The position numbers were made by a program, and so were the translations under genes. Below, one piece after another: positions 53,679 to 62,663 of a stretch of 64,000 bases of DNA; position 1 is the stretch's first letter; the number at the start of each line of letters is the position of its first letter. The notes under the pieces were generated by a model. The model saw only the letters and a list, made by a program, of their open reading frames with translations, was not told the origin of the DNA and made no database searches. Origin of the DNA: Paractinoplanes durhamensis (lineage in GTDB: Bacteria > Actinomycetota > Actinomycetes > Mycobacteriales > Micromonosporaceae). The DNA lies in NCBI RefSeq assembly GCF_016862175.1, contig NZ_BOML01000050.1:186001-250000 (forward strand), written 5' to 3'.

Positions 53679-54061
53679 GGCGTGACGACGACTCCGCCGA
53701 TGCCGGTGCGCCCGGCCACCGTGGCCACGAGCTCGACCGAGACTCCGGCGCGAACGCGTTCCCCGAAGACGTCGACGATCGCATCGGTGACCCCGGCGAC
53801 AAGGCGGGCCACCACCTCGGAGGCATCGGGCCGCCGGAACGCACCCTCCTTGATGCCGAACGTCACGCTCGGTGACGGCGCCGACGCCGGCACACCACCG
53901 ATCCCCCACCGCTGCGGCGGCAGACCGATCAGATGCACCACCACAAGACCACGGGCCCATTCGCCATAGACGGCGACAACCGCGTCGGTCAGCGTCTGCA
54001 TCAGCGCGGTCTCACGCCCGGCCAGGTCGCTCTCCAGCACGTGAACGCTGAGATGGGGCAT
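53675..54061 (-). CDS. Tautomerase-superfamily protein
   Basis: A 128-residue protein beginning MPHLSVHVLESDLAGRETAL. Pro2 corresponds to the catalytic N-terminal proline of the 4-oxalocrotonate tautomerase superfamily. The length suits a two-domain (fused beta-alpha-beta) form; the second unit is seen in SEVVARLVAGVTDAIVDVFG. The substrate is unknown. Start ATG 54061 gives Pro at position 2, which supports the start. Coupled to the downstream ankyrin gene by an ATGA overlap. Confidence 0.85.
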   Translation of the reverse strand: MPHLSVHVLESDLAGRETALMQTLTDAVVAVYGEWARGLVVVHLIGLPPQRWGIGGVPASAPSPSVTFGIKEGAFRRPDASEVVARLVAGVTDAIVDVFGERVRAGVSVELVATVAGRTGIGGVVVTP

Positions 54062-54139
54062 ACCATCCTCCGAAAAAGGTGTGCCCCCAAGCTATCGCCA
54101 CCGGCAACCGCATTTTCCGACCCCGAGAGGCAGTCCCTC

Positions 54140-54436
54140 ATGACCGAACACATCCGGGTCGAACTGCTCAGATCCGGCGGCTTCATCGGCCGATCCGTCC
54201 ACGTAACGCTCGATTCCACCCAACTGCCACCACCGGAGGCAGCCGAGCTGACCCGCCTGGTAACCGCGATCGACCCACACACCCTGCGCTCCACCGGCCC
54301 GACACACGGCGCCGACCTGATGCACTACAACCTGACCATCCACCGCGGCACCCAACAATGGCAGGTCAAGGTCTCCGACCCCGCGATCCCCGCCGACCTG
54401 AGCCCCCTGCTGCAATTCCTGAACAACTACTCATAA
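54140..54436 (+). CDS. Emfourin-like small protein
   Basis: A 98-residue protein starting IRVELLRSGGFIGRSVHVTL, a pattern seen in emfourin-type protease inhibitors (RSGGFxG near the N-terminus). LPPPEAAELTRLV and WQVKVSDPAIPADLSPLLQF follow. Emfourins inhibit protealysin-like M4 metalloproteases and are often encoded next to them, but none is nearby here. ATG 54140 follows GAGAGG. Classification rests on the N-terminal motif and size and is moderately certain. Confidence 0.7.
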   Translation: MTEHIRVELLRSGGFIGRSVHVTLDSTQLPPPEAAELTRLVTAIDPHTLRSTGPTHGADLMHYNLTIHRGTQQWQVKVSDPAIPADLSPLLQFLNNYS

Positions 54437-54593
54437 ACCCAATACGAGTACGCCGTGCCCAGCCCACAACCGCACCAGCGCGAACCCGCCTACCAGCGCG
54501 AGCAGGGACGGCCACCCGGCCGTAACGCGCCTCTCGCGCGAGGCGGTCGGTCCGGGTCAAAACCACCCCGGGTTCGTCAGCGATGATGGCGCC

Positions 54594-55250
54594 ATGATCA
54601 ACAGCAGGCCTGCCCGAGTGGCCGCCATCGTCCTGGCCACCACGGCAACCACCGCCTGCGCCAACCCAGCCACCCCCGCGCAACAGCCGCCATCCGCCCC
54701 CGCAACCGTGCCGGCCGGCTGTTCCCCCACCGACGCCAACGTGCAGTGGTCGAAGCCCACCACCGAGTCGCGGCTGACCGCGGTGTCGTTGTTCCGGACA
54801 AAAGACGACTTCGGCAGCGGCGAGGAGGTCCTCCACGAGCCGTTCACGCCCGCCGTAACCCAGCTGGCCGCACCGCCGGAGTGGATCCCGCAGCTGGCCA
54901 AGTCCCTGAGCGCCAAGACCGGCAAAAAGGTCCAGGACAGCCCGGCCCGGGCGGCCGACGGCGGTTACTCTCTGATATCCGGCAGCCAGGACGACCCCAG
55001 CATCACCGAATCGCTGTTCTATACCGGCGCCGAGCTCATCTCGGCCACCTTCACGATCGCCTGCACCCCCGCGGTCACCGGCACCTTCACGTCCTGGACG
55101 TCGGCCGGCGTCGGCGGCGTGACCTGCGCCCAGTTCGAGCCCCCCGCCGAGCCCTTGGGCCGCCTGGCCCGCCGCTTCTGCCCCCGGACCCCGACCGCCG
55201 CACCCCCGTCGGAGGACGCCATCCCGTTCGTCCCGGACCCGACCGGCTGA
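54594..55250 (+). CDS. Putative secreted lipoprotein, unknown function
   Basis: A 218-residue protein with a lipoprotein-type signal: VAAIVLATTATTACANPATP, with the lipobox cysteine at about residue 22. A Pro/Ala-rich linker follows, then a soluble domain with cysteines in VPAGCSP, TIACTPAV, GVTCAQFE and RRFCPRT that could pair. No family is recognised. It stands alone between the emfourin-like gene and a small gene remnant. Surface location is likely; its role is unknown. Confidence 0.7.
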   Translation: MINSRPARVAAIVLATTATTACANPATPAQQPPSAPATVPAGCSPTDANVQWSKPTTESRLTAVSLFRTKDDFGSGEEVLHEPFTPAVTQLAAPPEWIPQLAKSLSAKTGKKVQDSPARAADGGYSLISGSQDDPSITESLFYTGAELISATFTIACTPAVTGTFTSWTSAGVGGVTCAQFEPPAEPLGRLARRFCPRTPTAAPPSEDAIPFVPDPTG

Positions 55251-55270
55251 CCATACTTCTCCGCCATGGA

Positions 55271-55371
55271 ACCTCGACCTGCCCCTGGACGACATCGCGA
55301 CCGGCAACCTCGCCAAGCTGGCCGCCCGGCAGAGCCGCGGCGTCCTGGGCGGCAGCGGCGACAACCGCTGA
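55271..55371 (+). pseudogene. Possible short gene remnant
   Basis: A plus-strand frame without a start codon reads NLDLPLDDIATGNLAKLAAR and ends at TGA 55369-55371. Its composition looks like a genuine protein C-terminus rather than shadow. No start, domain or parent gene is visible. Low confidence. Confidence 0.2.
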
Positions 55372-55377
55372 CCGCGG

Positions 55378-58300
55378 TCAGGGACCCGAATGGGTGTACG
55401 GGGCCCACACCAGCGGCCGGTCCGGATATTTCGAGCGCAGCTGAGCCACGGCCTCGTGCAGGGCGAGAGCCGCCGGACCGGCATCGGCGGCGCCGGTGAC
55501 GGTCAGTCTCGAGTACACCGCGTCGGCGATCTCCGGCGCGGGCGCGTCACGGATGTGCCACAGGCCGGCGATCACGTGCCGGAAGCCGAGCAGCCGGAAC
55601 GCCGCGGCGAGGTGCACCGCCTCGTCCAGCACCCGGATGTCGCCGGTGGCGGTCTGGCACGCCGACAGAAAGGCGAACTCGGCCCGGTCGTGCCGCAGCC
55701 GAACCAGGTCGTCGACGGTGAGCGGACCGTCCGCGAGCCAGAGCGCGCTCCGCGACGGATCGGCCGGGTCCTGGTGACCGTGGCAGGCGAAATGCACCCA
55801 TCGGGAGTCCGGCAGGAGTTGCTTGACGGCGGCGCCGGTCGCGGCGTCCCCACGGAGCTCCCGGCCATGCTCGGGCTCCGCGAAGTAGCGCCGCACCGCC
55901 GCCAGTTCCTGATCGACCGCGGGCAGGTCCGGCATGCCGGGCGCCGCCGCCACCCCGACCGCCAGCATCCGGGCCATGGCATCCGGGACGGCCTCGGCCC
56001 GAGCGCGAACGAGGGCGGCCAGCGTCGGGGTGTAGGAGGAGATCGCCCGCCCGGCGACGGTGCGCACCGGGTCCGGATCGCTGTTCCGGTTCCGCGGATG
56101 CCGTCCGGCGGCGTGGATCGGGAAGACCGTCCACAGCCCGGTCGGGCACCACCACAGACGCTTCACCGGACCGCCGGTCCAGCCGAGCGCACCGAAAACC
56201 GGCTCGGCGACCGCCGTCCAGAGCCAGTCGAGCAGATCGAAGACGGCATGCCGGTCGCGCTCCCGTGCCAGGAATCCGCGCTGCCGCTCGCCGTCGCGCC
56301 CGATCACGGTCAGGAACGCGTCGATCCGGGCCAGCGCCTCGGCCGGGGCCGCATCGGGCAGCGGCACCACCTCGACCGTCTCCCGCCCGACGATGAGAGC
56401 ATGCGAGCCGAGCTCGCTGGTGTTGAGCAGAACCACCGGCCCCTCGGCCGCGGCCACCCGCAGCTGGTCGAGCGGGGTGGTCCGGAAGAAGTGTTCGAAG
56501 CCGTCGAGCCGCCGGATGTCCCCCAGCAGATCGTCGAGCTCACGGGCCGCGCGGCGGCGGCGATCGGCGAAGGCACCGGCCGGCTCCAGGTCGTCCAGGG
56601 GCGCCGCACCGAGTTCGTGGCGGAGACGCCGGAGGCGCTCGGCAAGCTCAGGAGCCCGATCGGCGAGCAGGGCGGGCTCGCTGCGCAGGTGCAACGCGTG
56701 CGACCAGATGATCGAACGGCCCTGCTCCAGCAGTTCCACCGCCCGGTCCGGCCGCCCCGCGGCGATCGCGCAGGACGCGGCGATGGCGGCGAGACCTTGC
56801 AGTTCCGCGAGTTGCTCCCGCCGGGTCACCTCGTCGAGCCCGTGCCAGGCCGCCTGCGGCAGGAGATCGACCGCAAGCGCGAACCCGTCGAGCGCCGACT
56901 CCTGCTCGCCCGCCTCGAAGGCCATCCGCCCCCAGGCCAGGGCCGCGATGATCCGGTGCTGGACGGGGCTCGTCACGATGCCGGCCGCGCTCCGCTGGCA
57001 TTCGACGGCCGTGCGCAGGTCGTCGGCCTGCCCGGTCTTCCGATGTCGGGACTGCAACGCTCGCCCGAGGTGGCTCAGCACCCGGGCGCGGGCGGCGCCG
57101 TCCGCCGACATCGGGACGGCCTGCTCGGTGACCTCGATCGCCGCGTCGATGTCACCGAGGTCGCCGAAGGCCTCGTACCGGGCCCGAAGGGCGGAGCCGA
57201 GGTTCGTCAGGCTGCGGGCCCGGTCCCAGGTCGCGTCGGGTGCGGCGGCGTCGGCGGCCCGCGAGAACTCGACCGCCTCGTCGATGTCGGCCCGTTCCCC
57301 GGTGACCGCGAAGCGCAGCCGGAGCATCACCCCGAGGCTGCCCGCGCGACCGGCCCACGCCGAGTGGCCGGGCGGAGTCGCGGTGAAGCTCTCCCGGCTG
57401 TCGGCCACCGCCTGGTCGAGGTCCGACCGGTTCCCGGAAAGCTCGAACCGGTCGCCGTGCAACGTGGACCGGATCGACCGGAGAACGGCGCGCTCGGGAT
57501 GGCCGGACGGCGACTCCTCGATGGCCTTTCCCAGCGATGCGATCGCGGCGTCGAGGTCGGCGCGTTGTCCCGTCCACACATACCGCCGGCGCAACACGGT
57601 CGCGTAGTTGGCGCGCGCGCCGAGGGCGTCGGTGATCCCCGGCTCGACGGTGTCGACCGCCGTCCGCGCCATCTCGATGCTCGCATCGAAATCACCGCCG
57701 TCACCGGTCAACTCGGCCCGGCGGGCGAGCGCGAGGCTGAACATCGACAGGCGGAGGCTCCGCGCGACATGGCCCGGCGGCGTCCGGTCCACCGACTCCT
57801 GATGGTTGCGCACGCCACGCGCAAGGTCGGCCGGGTCGGCGGTCAGGTCGAAGCGTTCGATGTAGAGGGACCCAAGATTGGTCCGGTGCAGGGCGGATTC
57901 GGGGGCCGCGAGCGGCATTCCCTCGACCGCCTGTTCGGTCGCGGCGATCGCCGCGTCGAGATCGGAGCGGTCACCGAACTGCTGGAACCGCCGCATGAGC
58001 ACGATGCCGAGACTCGCGAGCCGGCCGCGGCGGTCCGCCGCCTCGCCGCTGGTCACCTCGACCGACTGCTGGGCGGCGGCGACGGCCGCATCGAGATCAC
58101 GCCCGTCGCCGGTCCATCGGTGGCGCTCCTGCAACACTCCGGCCAGGTTCGACAGGTATCTGGCCCGGGTCCGATCGTCGGCGGCTTCGTCAACTGCCTC
58201 CCGGTTCAGCCGGACCGACTCGTCCAGGTCGGCACGATCCTGGCCGGCCACGAATCGGGACATCAGCATGCTCGCGAGGGATCCCATGATTCCCGGTCGC

Positions 58301-59415
58301 TGCGGATGGTCGGCCGAGATCATGTCGACCGCGCGGCGCGCCCGGCGGATCGCCTGGTCCAGGATCGGCCCCTGCTCGCCGAACTTCGATGCGGCATGCA
58401 GGCAGACGGCCAGGTTCGCCAGGCGCATCGGAAGGTACGGATCCTCGGCGCCGAGGAGGCCGACCGCCTGCTCGGCGGCGTCGATCGCCGCCGTCAGGTC
58501 CCGCCGGTCACCGGTCGTCTCGAAGCGTGCGTGCAGGGCGACGCCCAGGTTGGCCAGCGCCGGGGAGCGGTGGGAATCGTTCGGCGGGCACCGCTCGACG
58601 GCCAGCTCCGCGATCTGGACCGCGTCGTTCAGGTCGTCGAGCCGGCCGGTTCGCCGGAACCGGTCCAGGAGGGCCAGGCCGAGGTTGGTGGCGAACAGCG
58701 AAACATCGGCGGAGTCCGCGGCGGAGGCGGCGAGCGCATCCCGGAGCAGCTGGATCGCCTCGTCGAGATCCGCGATGTCGCCGGTCAGGTCGTATCGGAT
58801 GTTGAGCGCGGTGGCCAGCTGCGACAGCGCCAGCGCGGGTTCGGCGGGGGCGTCGGCCTGGGCGTCCACGGCGCGGCGGGCGAACGCGATCGCGTCCCGG
58901 AGGTCGTCCGCCCGGCGGGTCCGCTCGTATCGCAGGCGCAGTGCGTACCCGAGGTTCAGCAGCACCAGGGTCTGCGGCGGCTCCCCGGTGGCGAGCCCGG
59001 AGAGGACATCCACGGCCTCGTTCAGCAGGCCCAGTCGCCCGGTGCGTTCGTAGGCCTCGACCAGATCGGCTGCCCGGTCGCTCGGCCGTTGCGCCGCCTC
59101 GAGCTGCGACCTCACCTCGTCGGGCACGGCGTCCGGCACGACCGGCCACAGCGCGGCGAACAGCGCGAAGGCTTGATCGAAGTCGTCCGCGCCCTGCTCC
59201 CCGGCCGCCAGCGAGCGGTGCCAGTGCAGCCAGGCCAGCACATAGACCGGCTCGATCGCGACCACGCCGGACTCCGCCTGCTGCGCGCCGATGAGCTCCA
59301 GCGACCGTTGCGCGAGCGCGAGCGTGTCACCGCTCAGCAGCACGTCCGGATCGCCGGAGCGGACGAACTCCGCGGCGATCTCGGCGAGCGCCTCGGTCAG
59401 GTCGTCCAGCTCCAC
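55378..59415 (-). CDS. TPR-CHAT protease
   Basis: A 1345-residue protein. About residues 100-900 hold some 15-16 tetratricopeptide-type units at about 50-residue spacing (for example DLDESVRLNREAVDEA, DLDAAVAAAQQSVEV, DLDAAIASLGKAIEES). A helical linker follows. The CHAT caspase-like protease domain spans about 975-1345. The catalytic His is His1212 in VHFACHGHQDP, and the Cys is Cys1253 in FAFLSACQTATG. It begins at GTG 59415, 13 bp after the membrane-protein gene, as the third gene of a cassette. In other systems CHAT proteases cleave partner proteins on sensing a signal through TPRs; target and trigger are unknown here. Confidence 0.93.
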   Translation of the reverse strand: MELDDLTEALAEIAAEFVRSGDPDVLLSGDTLALAQRSLELIGAQQAESGVVAIEPVYVLAWLHWHRSLAAGEQGADDFDQAFALFAALWPVVPDAVPDEVRSQLEAAQRPSDRAADLVEAYERTGRLGLLNEAVDVLSGLATGEPPQTLVLLNLGYALRLRYERTRRADDLRDAIAFARRAVDAQADAPAEPALALSQLATALNIRYDLTGDIADLDEAIQLLRDALAASAADSADVSLFATNLGLALLDRFRRTGRLDDLNDAVQIAELAVERCPPNDSHRSPALANLGVALHARFETTGDRRDLTAAIDAAEQAVGLLGAEDPYLPMRLANLAVCLHAASKFGEQGPILDQAIRRARRAVDMISADHPQRPGIMGSLASMLMSRFVAGQDRADLDESVRLNREAVDEAADDRTRARYLSNLAGVLQERHRWTGDGRDLDAAVAAAQQSVEVTSGEAADRRGRLASLGIVLMRRFQQFGDRSDLDAAIAATEQAVEGMPLAAPESALHRTNLGSLYIERFDLTADPADLARGVRNHQESVDRTPPGHVARSLRLSMFSLALARRAELTGDGGDFDASIEMARTAVDTVEPGITDALGARANYATVLRRRYVWTGQRADLDAAIASLGKAIEESPSGHPERAVLRSIRSTLHGDRFELSGNRSDLDQAVADSRESFTATPPGHSAWAGRAGSLGVMLRLRFAVTGERADIDEAVEFSRAADAAAPDATWDRARSLTNLGSALRARYEAFGDLGDIDAAIEVTEQAVPMSADGAARARVLSHLGRALQSRHRKTGQADDLRTAVECQRSAAGIVTSPVQHRIIAALAWGRMAFEAGEQESALDGFALAVDLLPQAAWHGLDEVTRREQLAELQGLAAIAASCAIAAGRPDRAVELLEQGRSIIWSHALHLRSEPALLADRAPELAERLRRLRHELGAAPLDDLEPAGAFADRRRRAARELDDLLGDIRRLDGFEHFFRTTPLDQLRVAAAEGPVVLLNTSELGSHALIVGRETVEVVPLPDAAPAEALARIDAFLTVIGRDGERQRGFLARERDRHAVFDLLDWLWTAVAEPVFGALGWTGGPVKRLWWCPTGLWTVFPIHAAGRHPRNRNSDPDPVRTVAGRAISSYTPTLAALVRARAEAVPDAMARMLAVGVAAAPGMPDLPAVDQELAAVRRYFAEPEHGRELRGDAATGAAVKQLLPDSRWVHFACHGHQDPADPSRSALWLADGPLTVDDLVRLRHDRAEFAFLSACQTATGDIRVLDEAVHLAAAFRLLGFRHVIAGLWHIRDAPAPEIADAVYSRLTVTGAADAGPAALALHEAVAQLRSKYPDRPLVWAPYTHSGP

Positions 59416-59428
59416 GTCGCGGCCCCGC

Positions 59429-60094
59429 TCAATCGGGCGGGCAGGCCGCGACGACGGTCAGGTTGGCCACCGCGGCGAGCGGGATCACGACCTGGTCGTG
59501 CCGGCCGGCGACGGCGACGCGCACGACCCCGCCGTCGGCCGATCGGAGCGTGCCGCACGTCGTCTCCGAGCCGTGCTCCACCCGCACGTAGCCGGGCGGC
59601 TTGGCCGGGGCGGCCGGGGCCCACCAGGTCACCACGACGCCGGCCAGCAGCAGGGCGAGCGCGGCCGCGACCCATCGCCGGGCCAGCCGGAGCCGGCGGG
59701 CGTCGCGCACCGCGGTGGCGATCTCCAGCGCCTGCAGGGAGCCGAACCGGCGCCGGACCTCGGGCAGCGCGATCGCGACCGGAATGCCGGCCTGCACGGT
59801 GAGTGCCTGCCACAGCCCGGCCACGGCGGCGGTGAGGCCGGCCGCGACGAGCAGGGTGGCGGCCACTCGCCACCCGACGGCCAGGGTGGCGACCGAGTTA
59901 CGGCCCTGGAGGACCACGCCGGTCGTGACCAGGGTGATGAAGGCGGCCAGGCCGTTGCGCCACGCCTCCGCGCTGGTCCGCACGGCCCGGGCCGATTCGC
60001 GGGCCAGCTCCGTGAATCTGTCCCGCTCGGCGAGGTCCGACGCGGCCGGCGCCCGGGCGGGCAGCACCGGCCGAAAGCGGCGGGGACCCGTCAC
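59429..60094 (-). CDS. Membrane protein of the CHAT cassette
   Basis: A 221-residue protein. The soluble N-terminus (1-45) contains a charged helix. Membrane helices are at about 47-63 (NGLAAFITLVTTGVVLQG), 69-95 and 141-159 (VAAALALLLAGVVVTWW). A C-terminal beta-rich domain (160-221) contains ETTCGTLRS and VVIPLAAVANLTVVAACPPD. No family is recognised; it is not gasdermin-like in length or layout. GTG 60094 overlaps the TGA of the upstream zinc-ribbon gene (GTGA). It is a plausible membrane partner or effector of the downstream protease. Confidence 0.8.
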   Translation of the reverse strand: MTGPRRFRPVLPARAPAASDLAERDRFTELARESARAVRTSAEAWRNGLAAFITLVTTGVVLQGRNSVATLAVGWRVAATLLVAAGLTAAVAGLWQALTVQAGIPVAIALPEVRRRFGSLQALEIATAVRDARRLRLARRWVAAALALLLAGVVVTWWAPAAPAKPPGYVRVEHGSETTCGTLRSADGGVVRVAVAGRHDQVVIPLAAVANLTVVAACPPD

Positions 60095-60489
60095 GAGTCC
60101 TCGAGCGCAATACGAAAGCTGACGCCACAGCCGGCGACGTTCTCCGGGGCATGGTCGTGCGGCACTCCGCACCGGCAGGTCACATCGACCTCCAGCACGT
60201 CACCGGGATCACCGCCGTCGGCCGGCCCGCGCTTGACGTCGACGCCGGTGATCACGGTATCGACGAAGCGCTCGACCGTCTCATGAGAACACCGTGGGCA
60301 GCTCCCCGAGATGACGATCGAGATGATGCCGTCCACGAAGTGCGGTGTGATCACGATAGCGTTCCGCTCCAGCAGTGCGAATGCCCGCTCGGTCCACTCG
60401 AAGTCGGCGGTCTCGAGGTACTCCACCGCCGGCGCCGGTGCGTCCACCACTCGATCTCCCGTTTCCGTTGAATGCTCTTTAGCGCTCAT
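60091..60489 (-). CDS. Small zinc-ribbon protein of the CHAT cassette
   Basis: A 132-residue protein with CPRC in SGSCPRCSHETVERF and CRC in TCRCGVPHDHAPENVAGC, suggesting a zinc ribbon with Cys and His ligands. A hydrophobic stretch (ITPHFVDGIISIVISG) precedes the first pair but is too short and polar for a confident membrane helix. The family is unknown. Its ATG 60489 overlaps the TGA of the upstream tnpB (ATGA), so the original promoter may have been displaced by that element. It is the first gene of the three-gene cassette. Confidence 0.78.
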   Translation of the reverse strand: MSAKEHSTETGDRVVDAPAPAVEYLETADFEWTERAFALLERNAIVITPHFVDGIISIVISGSCPRCSHETVERFVDTVITGVDVKRGPADGGDPGDVLEVDVTCRCGVPHDHAPENVAGCGVSFRIALEDS

Positions 60490-61847
60490 GCGGCTGCCCG
60501 ACCTTGCGGTTGGGCGGTCCCGGTCTGACTCGCCGAGGCGACGCCGGGTTGACGCTTCACAGCCTCCCGCCCTGCAAGCAGGGTCTTCTGGATGGCTCCA
60601 CGTCCTGCCACCGGGCCACTCCCGGCGGTAGAAACCTCGGCCGCGAGGGCGGCGAGGTTGCGCGCGGCGTTCAAGTCTCGATCCAGGCTGAGGCCGCATT
60701 CGGTGCAGTCGTACGTGCGCTCGCGCAGGGCGAGTTTGGTTTTCACCGCACCACAGCCCGAGCAGGTCTTGCTGGACGGATACCAGCGGTCAGCCACGAT
60801 GAGCCGGCCGCCGTTCCATTCGGTTTTGTACGCCAACTGCCGGCGGATCTCCCCGAACCCGGCGTCCGCGATCCGGCGCGCGAGCCGCCGGTTGCGGAAC
60901 ATGCCGGCGACGTTCAGGTCTTCGACCACGACCGTCGCGTGCTCGACGGCGAGGCGGGTGGTGAGTTTGTGCAGGCCATCCCGGCGCAGGTTCGCCACCC
61001 GGGCGTGTGCCCGGCCGAGCCTCGCGGACGCACACTTCCACCGGTTCGACGGCTTCCGGCCAACGCGCCGGTCGGGGCCTTGCTTACGCGACAACGCGCG
61101 GCCGAGAGCCCAGAGGCGCTGCTGGGCGGCGTCGAGGTGCTTCGGGTTCGGGACGAGTTCACCGGTGGACAGCACGGCCAGGTGCTTGATCCCGACGTCG
61201 ACGCCAACCACCGACTCGGGCCGGGCTGCGGGAGTCGCGCGTTCGATTTCGACGGTGAAGGAGACGTGCCACCGGCCGCCGTCACGCCGGACGGTCGCCG
61301 ACATGATCCGTGCCGTGCCGGCTTCCAACCGGCGGGCCAACTTCCGCGCCGACTCATGCAACTTCAACCGGCCCAAACGCGGCAAGGTCACGTGCATACG
61401 ATCCGGCTCGACCCTGATCGTGCCGGTCGTGAACCGGATCGAGGGCGTGGTGCGGTGCCGGGATTTGAACCTTGGGAACCCGACCTTCCGACCCTTGCGC
61501 TTCCCTGAGTGGGACTCCGACCAGTTCTTCAACCCACGGGCCAGCGCGTCGAGGCCGGTGTTGAACGCCTCCTTCGACACCTCCGCCCACCACGGCGCAA
61601 TCATGGTCTTCTCGACGTTCCACGCCTTACGCAGCGCTGGCAACGACCAGCCCAGTGCGGGCGTCAGCACGTCGCCAGCCAGGCCGTACGAACGTTCCGC
61701 GGCTCGCTGATCCATCACGGCTTTCACCCGGGCGAGAGCCCAGTTATGCGCCTTGCGGGCTGCACCCGCGTGCGCCAGCATCTGCCGCTGCTGGGCGGGG
61801 GTGAGGTCGAGCGCGAACCGATACGCCTGCACCGTCTTCACGCCCAT
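60486..61847 (-). CDS. tnpB: TnpB RNA-guided nuclease, canonical active site
   Basis: A 453-residue TnpB (IS200/IS605-IS1341 group). The N-terminal REC/WED region begins MGVKTVQAYRFALDLTPAQQ, with FPRFKSRHR typical of the family. Catalytic residues are Asp217 in GVDVGIKHLAV, Glu309 in VVVEDLNVAGM and Asp391 in DRDLNAARNL. The zinc ribbon is Cys362/Cys365 and Cys381/Cys384. ATG 61847 follows GAGGGGGTG; the longer frame is rejected. No TnpA is adjacent. The C-terminal 50 residues or so overlie hairpin-forming sequence likely to be guide RNA. It ends exactly at the CHAT cassette. Confidence 0.92.
   Translation of the reverse strand: MGVKTVQAYRFALDLTPAQQRQMLAHAGAARKAHNWALARVKAVMDQRAAERSYGLAGDVLTPALGWSLPALRKAWNVEKTMIAPWWAEVSKEAFNTGLDALARGLKNWSESHSGKRKGRKVGFPRFKSRHRTTPSIRFTTGTIRVEPDRMHVTLPRLGRLKLHESARKLARRLEAGTARIMSATVRRDGGRWHVSFTVEIERATPAARPESVVGVDVGIKHLAVLSTGELVPNPKHLDAAQQRLWALGRALSRKQGPDRRVGRKPSNRWKCASARLGRAHARVANLRRDGLHKLTTRLAVEHATVVVEDLNVAGMFRNRRLARRIADAGFGEIRRQLAYKTEWNGGRLIVADRWYPSSKTCSGCGAVKTKLALRERTYDCTECGLSLDRDLNAARNLAALAAEVSTAGSGPVAGRGAIQKTLLAGREAVKRQPGVASASQTGTAQPQGRAAA
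60496..60583 (-). ncRNA. Possible omega-RNA of the second TnpB
   Basis: The tnpB 3' end contains hairpins GCCCGACC-TTGC-GGTTGGGC (60496-60515), a TCGCC-GAG-GCGA stem at about 60530-60541 and CCCTGC-AA-GCAGGG (60570-60583). This density fits a structured guide-RNA scaffold overlapping the 3' end of the gene, as in other TnpB loci. The boundaries are not determined. Confidence 0.4.
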
Positions 61848-62048
61848 CACCCCCTCACCGGTTTCATGATCAGTATCGGCTGCGAGTACGACACTTCCGA
61901 CCAGCCGACCCATGACCGGACACTCACGAGCGCCAGTGGGCACTAAAGACCACTCACTCGGCAGCAGTTGGCTCCCCCATCCGTGACTCACTGTGGAACG
62001 TACTGGAGGCCGGCGCCGAAGCGAAGCGCCCGATCGGCGGACCCGTGG

Positions 62049-62663
62049 TCAGCGCCGGGGCGTTCCGTCCCACGTCCAGGTGCGCCGCCGGGGCCGGCCG
62101 GGCAGGGTGGCGCGGCCGGTGGCCCACCGCAGGGTCGGCCACGGGTCGTCGACGGCGACGTCCGGGAAGAGGCGGTGCAGCGCGCCGGCGCACAGGTCGT
62201 CGGGTGGTGACCAGGGGAATTTCAGCGCCGCGGCGACGTCGTTGGTGTGCACCAGGACCTCGACCACGCCCATGGCGGCGAACCCGGACGCGTCGGACGC
62301 GCCGTAGTTGTGGAACGACAGCCGGTCCGGCGGGACGGTGCCGACGATCGCGGCCAGCATCGCCCCGCAGGCCTCGAAGACCTGGAGCAGCGCGGCGTTC
62401 CCGTCGGCCGGTTCCACGAAGACGGTCAGGGCCGGGCCGCCGTCGCGCCGCACCTGCCAGCCGAACGGGACGTGGGTGCTGATCGGCGGCGCCGACGGGG
62501 CGAGCTGCGCCGTGTAGGCGAAGAGATCGTCGCTCATGTGCTCGACGGTCTCCCAGCAGGTCCACGTCAGATCGCCGGCCGGCACCTGCCAATCCCGCTC
62601 GGCGACGGACCCCAGGGCGGCATGGGCGAGCGAAACGGCGCGGGTGACATCGGCGGCGAGCAT
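62049..62663 (-). CDS. Maleylpyruvate isomerase/DinB-fold (mycothiol-type) protein
   Basis: A 204-residue four-helix-bundle protein of the mycothiol-dependent maleylpyruvate isomerase/TIGR03086 group. DLTWTCWETVEHMSDDLFAY holds the first conserved His, and GVVEVLVHTNDVAAAL supplies the second His/Asp block. Members are metal-binding and often mycothiol-linked. The ATG at 62663 shares a base with the stop of the upstream GH42 gene (TGATG); a GTG at 62666 is an alternative start. The substrate is unknown. 61848-62048 between this and tnpB shows nothing. Confidence 0.85.
   Translation of the reverse strand: MLAADVTRAVSLAHAALGSVAERDWQVPAGDLTWTCWETVEHMSDDLFAYTAQLAPSAPPISTHVPFGWQVRRDGGPALTVFVEPADGNAALLQVFEACGAMLAAIVGTVPPDRLSFHNYGASDASGFAAMGVVEVLVHTNDVAAALKFPWSPPDDLCAGALHRLFPDVAVDDPWPTLRWATGRATLPGRPRRRTWTWDGTPRR

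Noticed and set aside
54437..54593. Gene between the emfourin-like protein and the lipoprotein
   Set aside because: No start with a ribosome site and no frame with believable composition.
55390..59802. 1470-codon plus-strand frame opposite the CHAT gene
   Set aside because: It is the high-GC antisense shadow of the TPR-CHAT gene: Arg/Gly/Val-rich, no domains, while the minus frame has intact repeats and a catalytic dyad.
59429..60094. Bacterial gasdermin
   Set aside because: Too short, with three clear membrane helices and a C-terminal beta domain; no gasdermin-like sequence. The protease neighbourhood alone is not enough.
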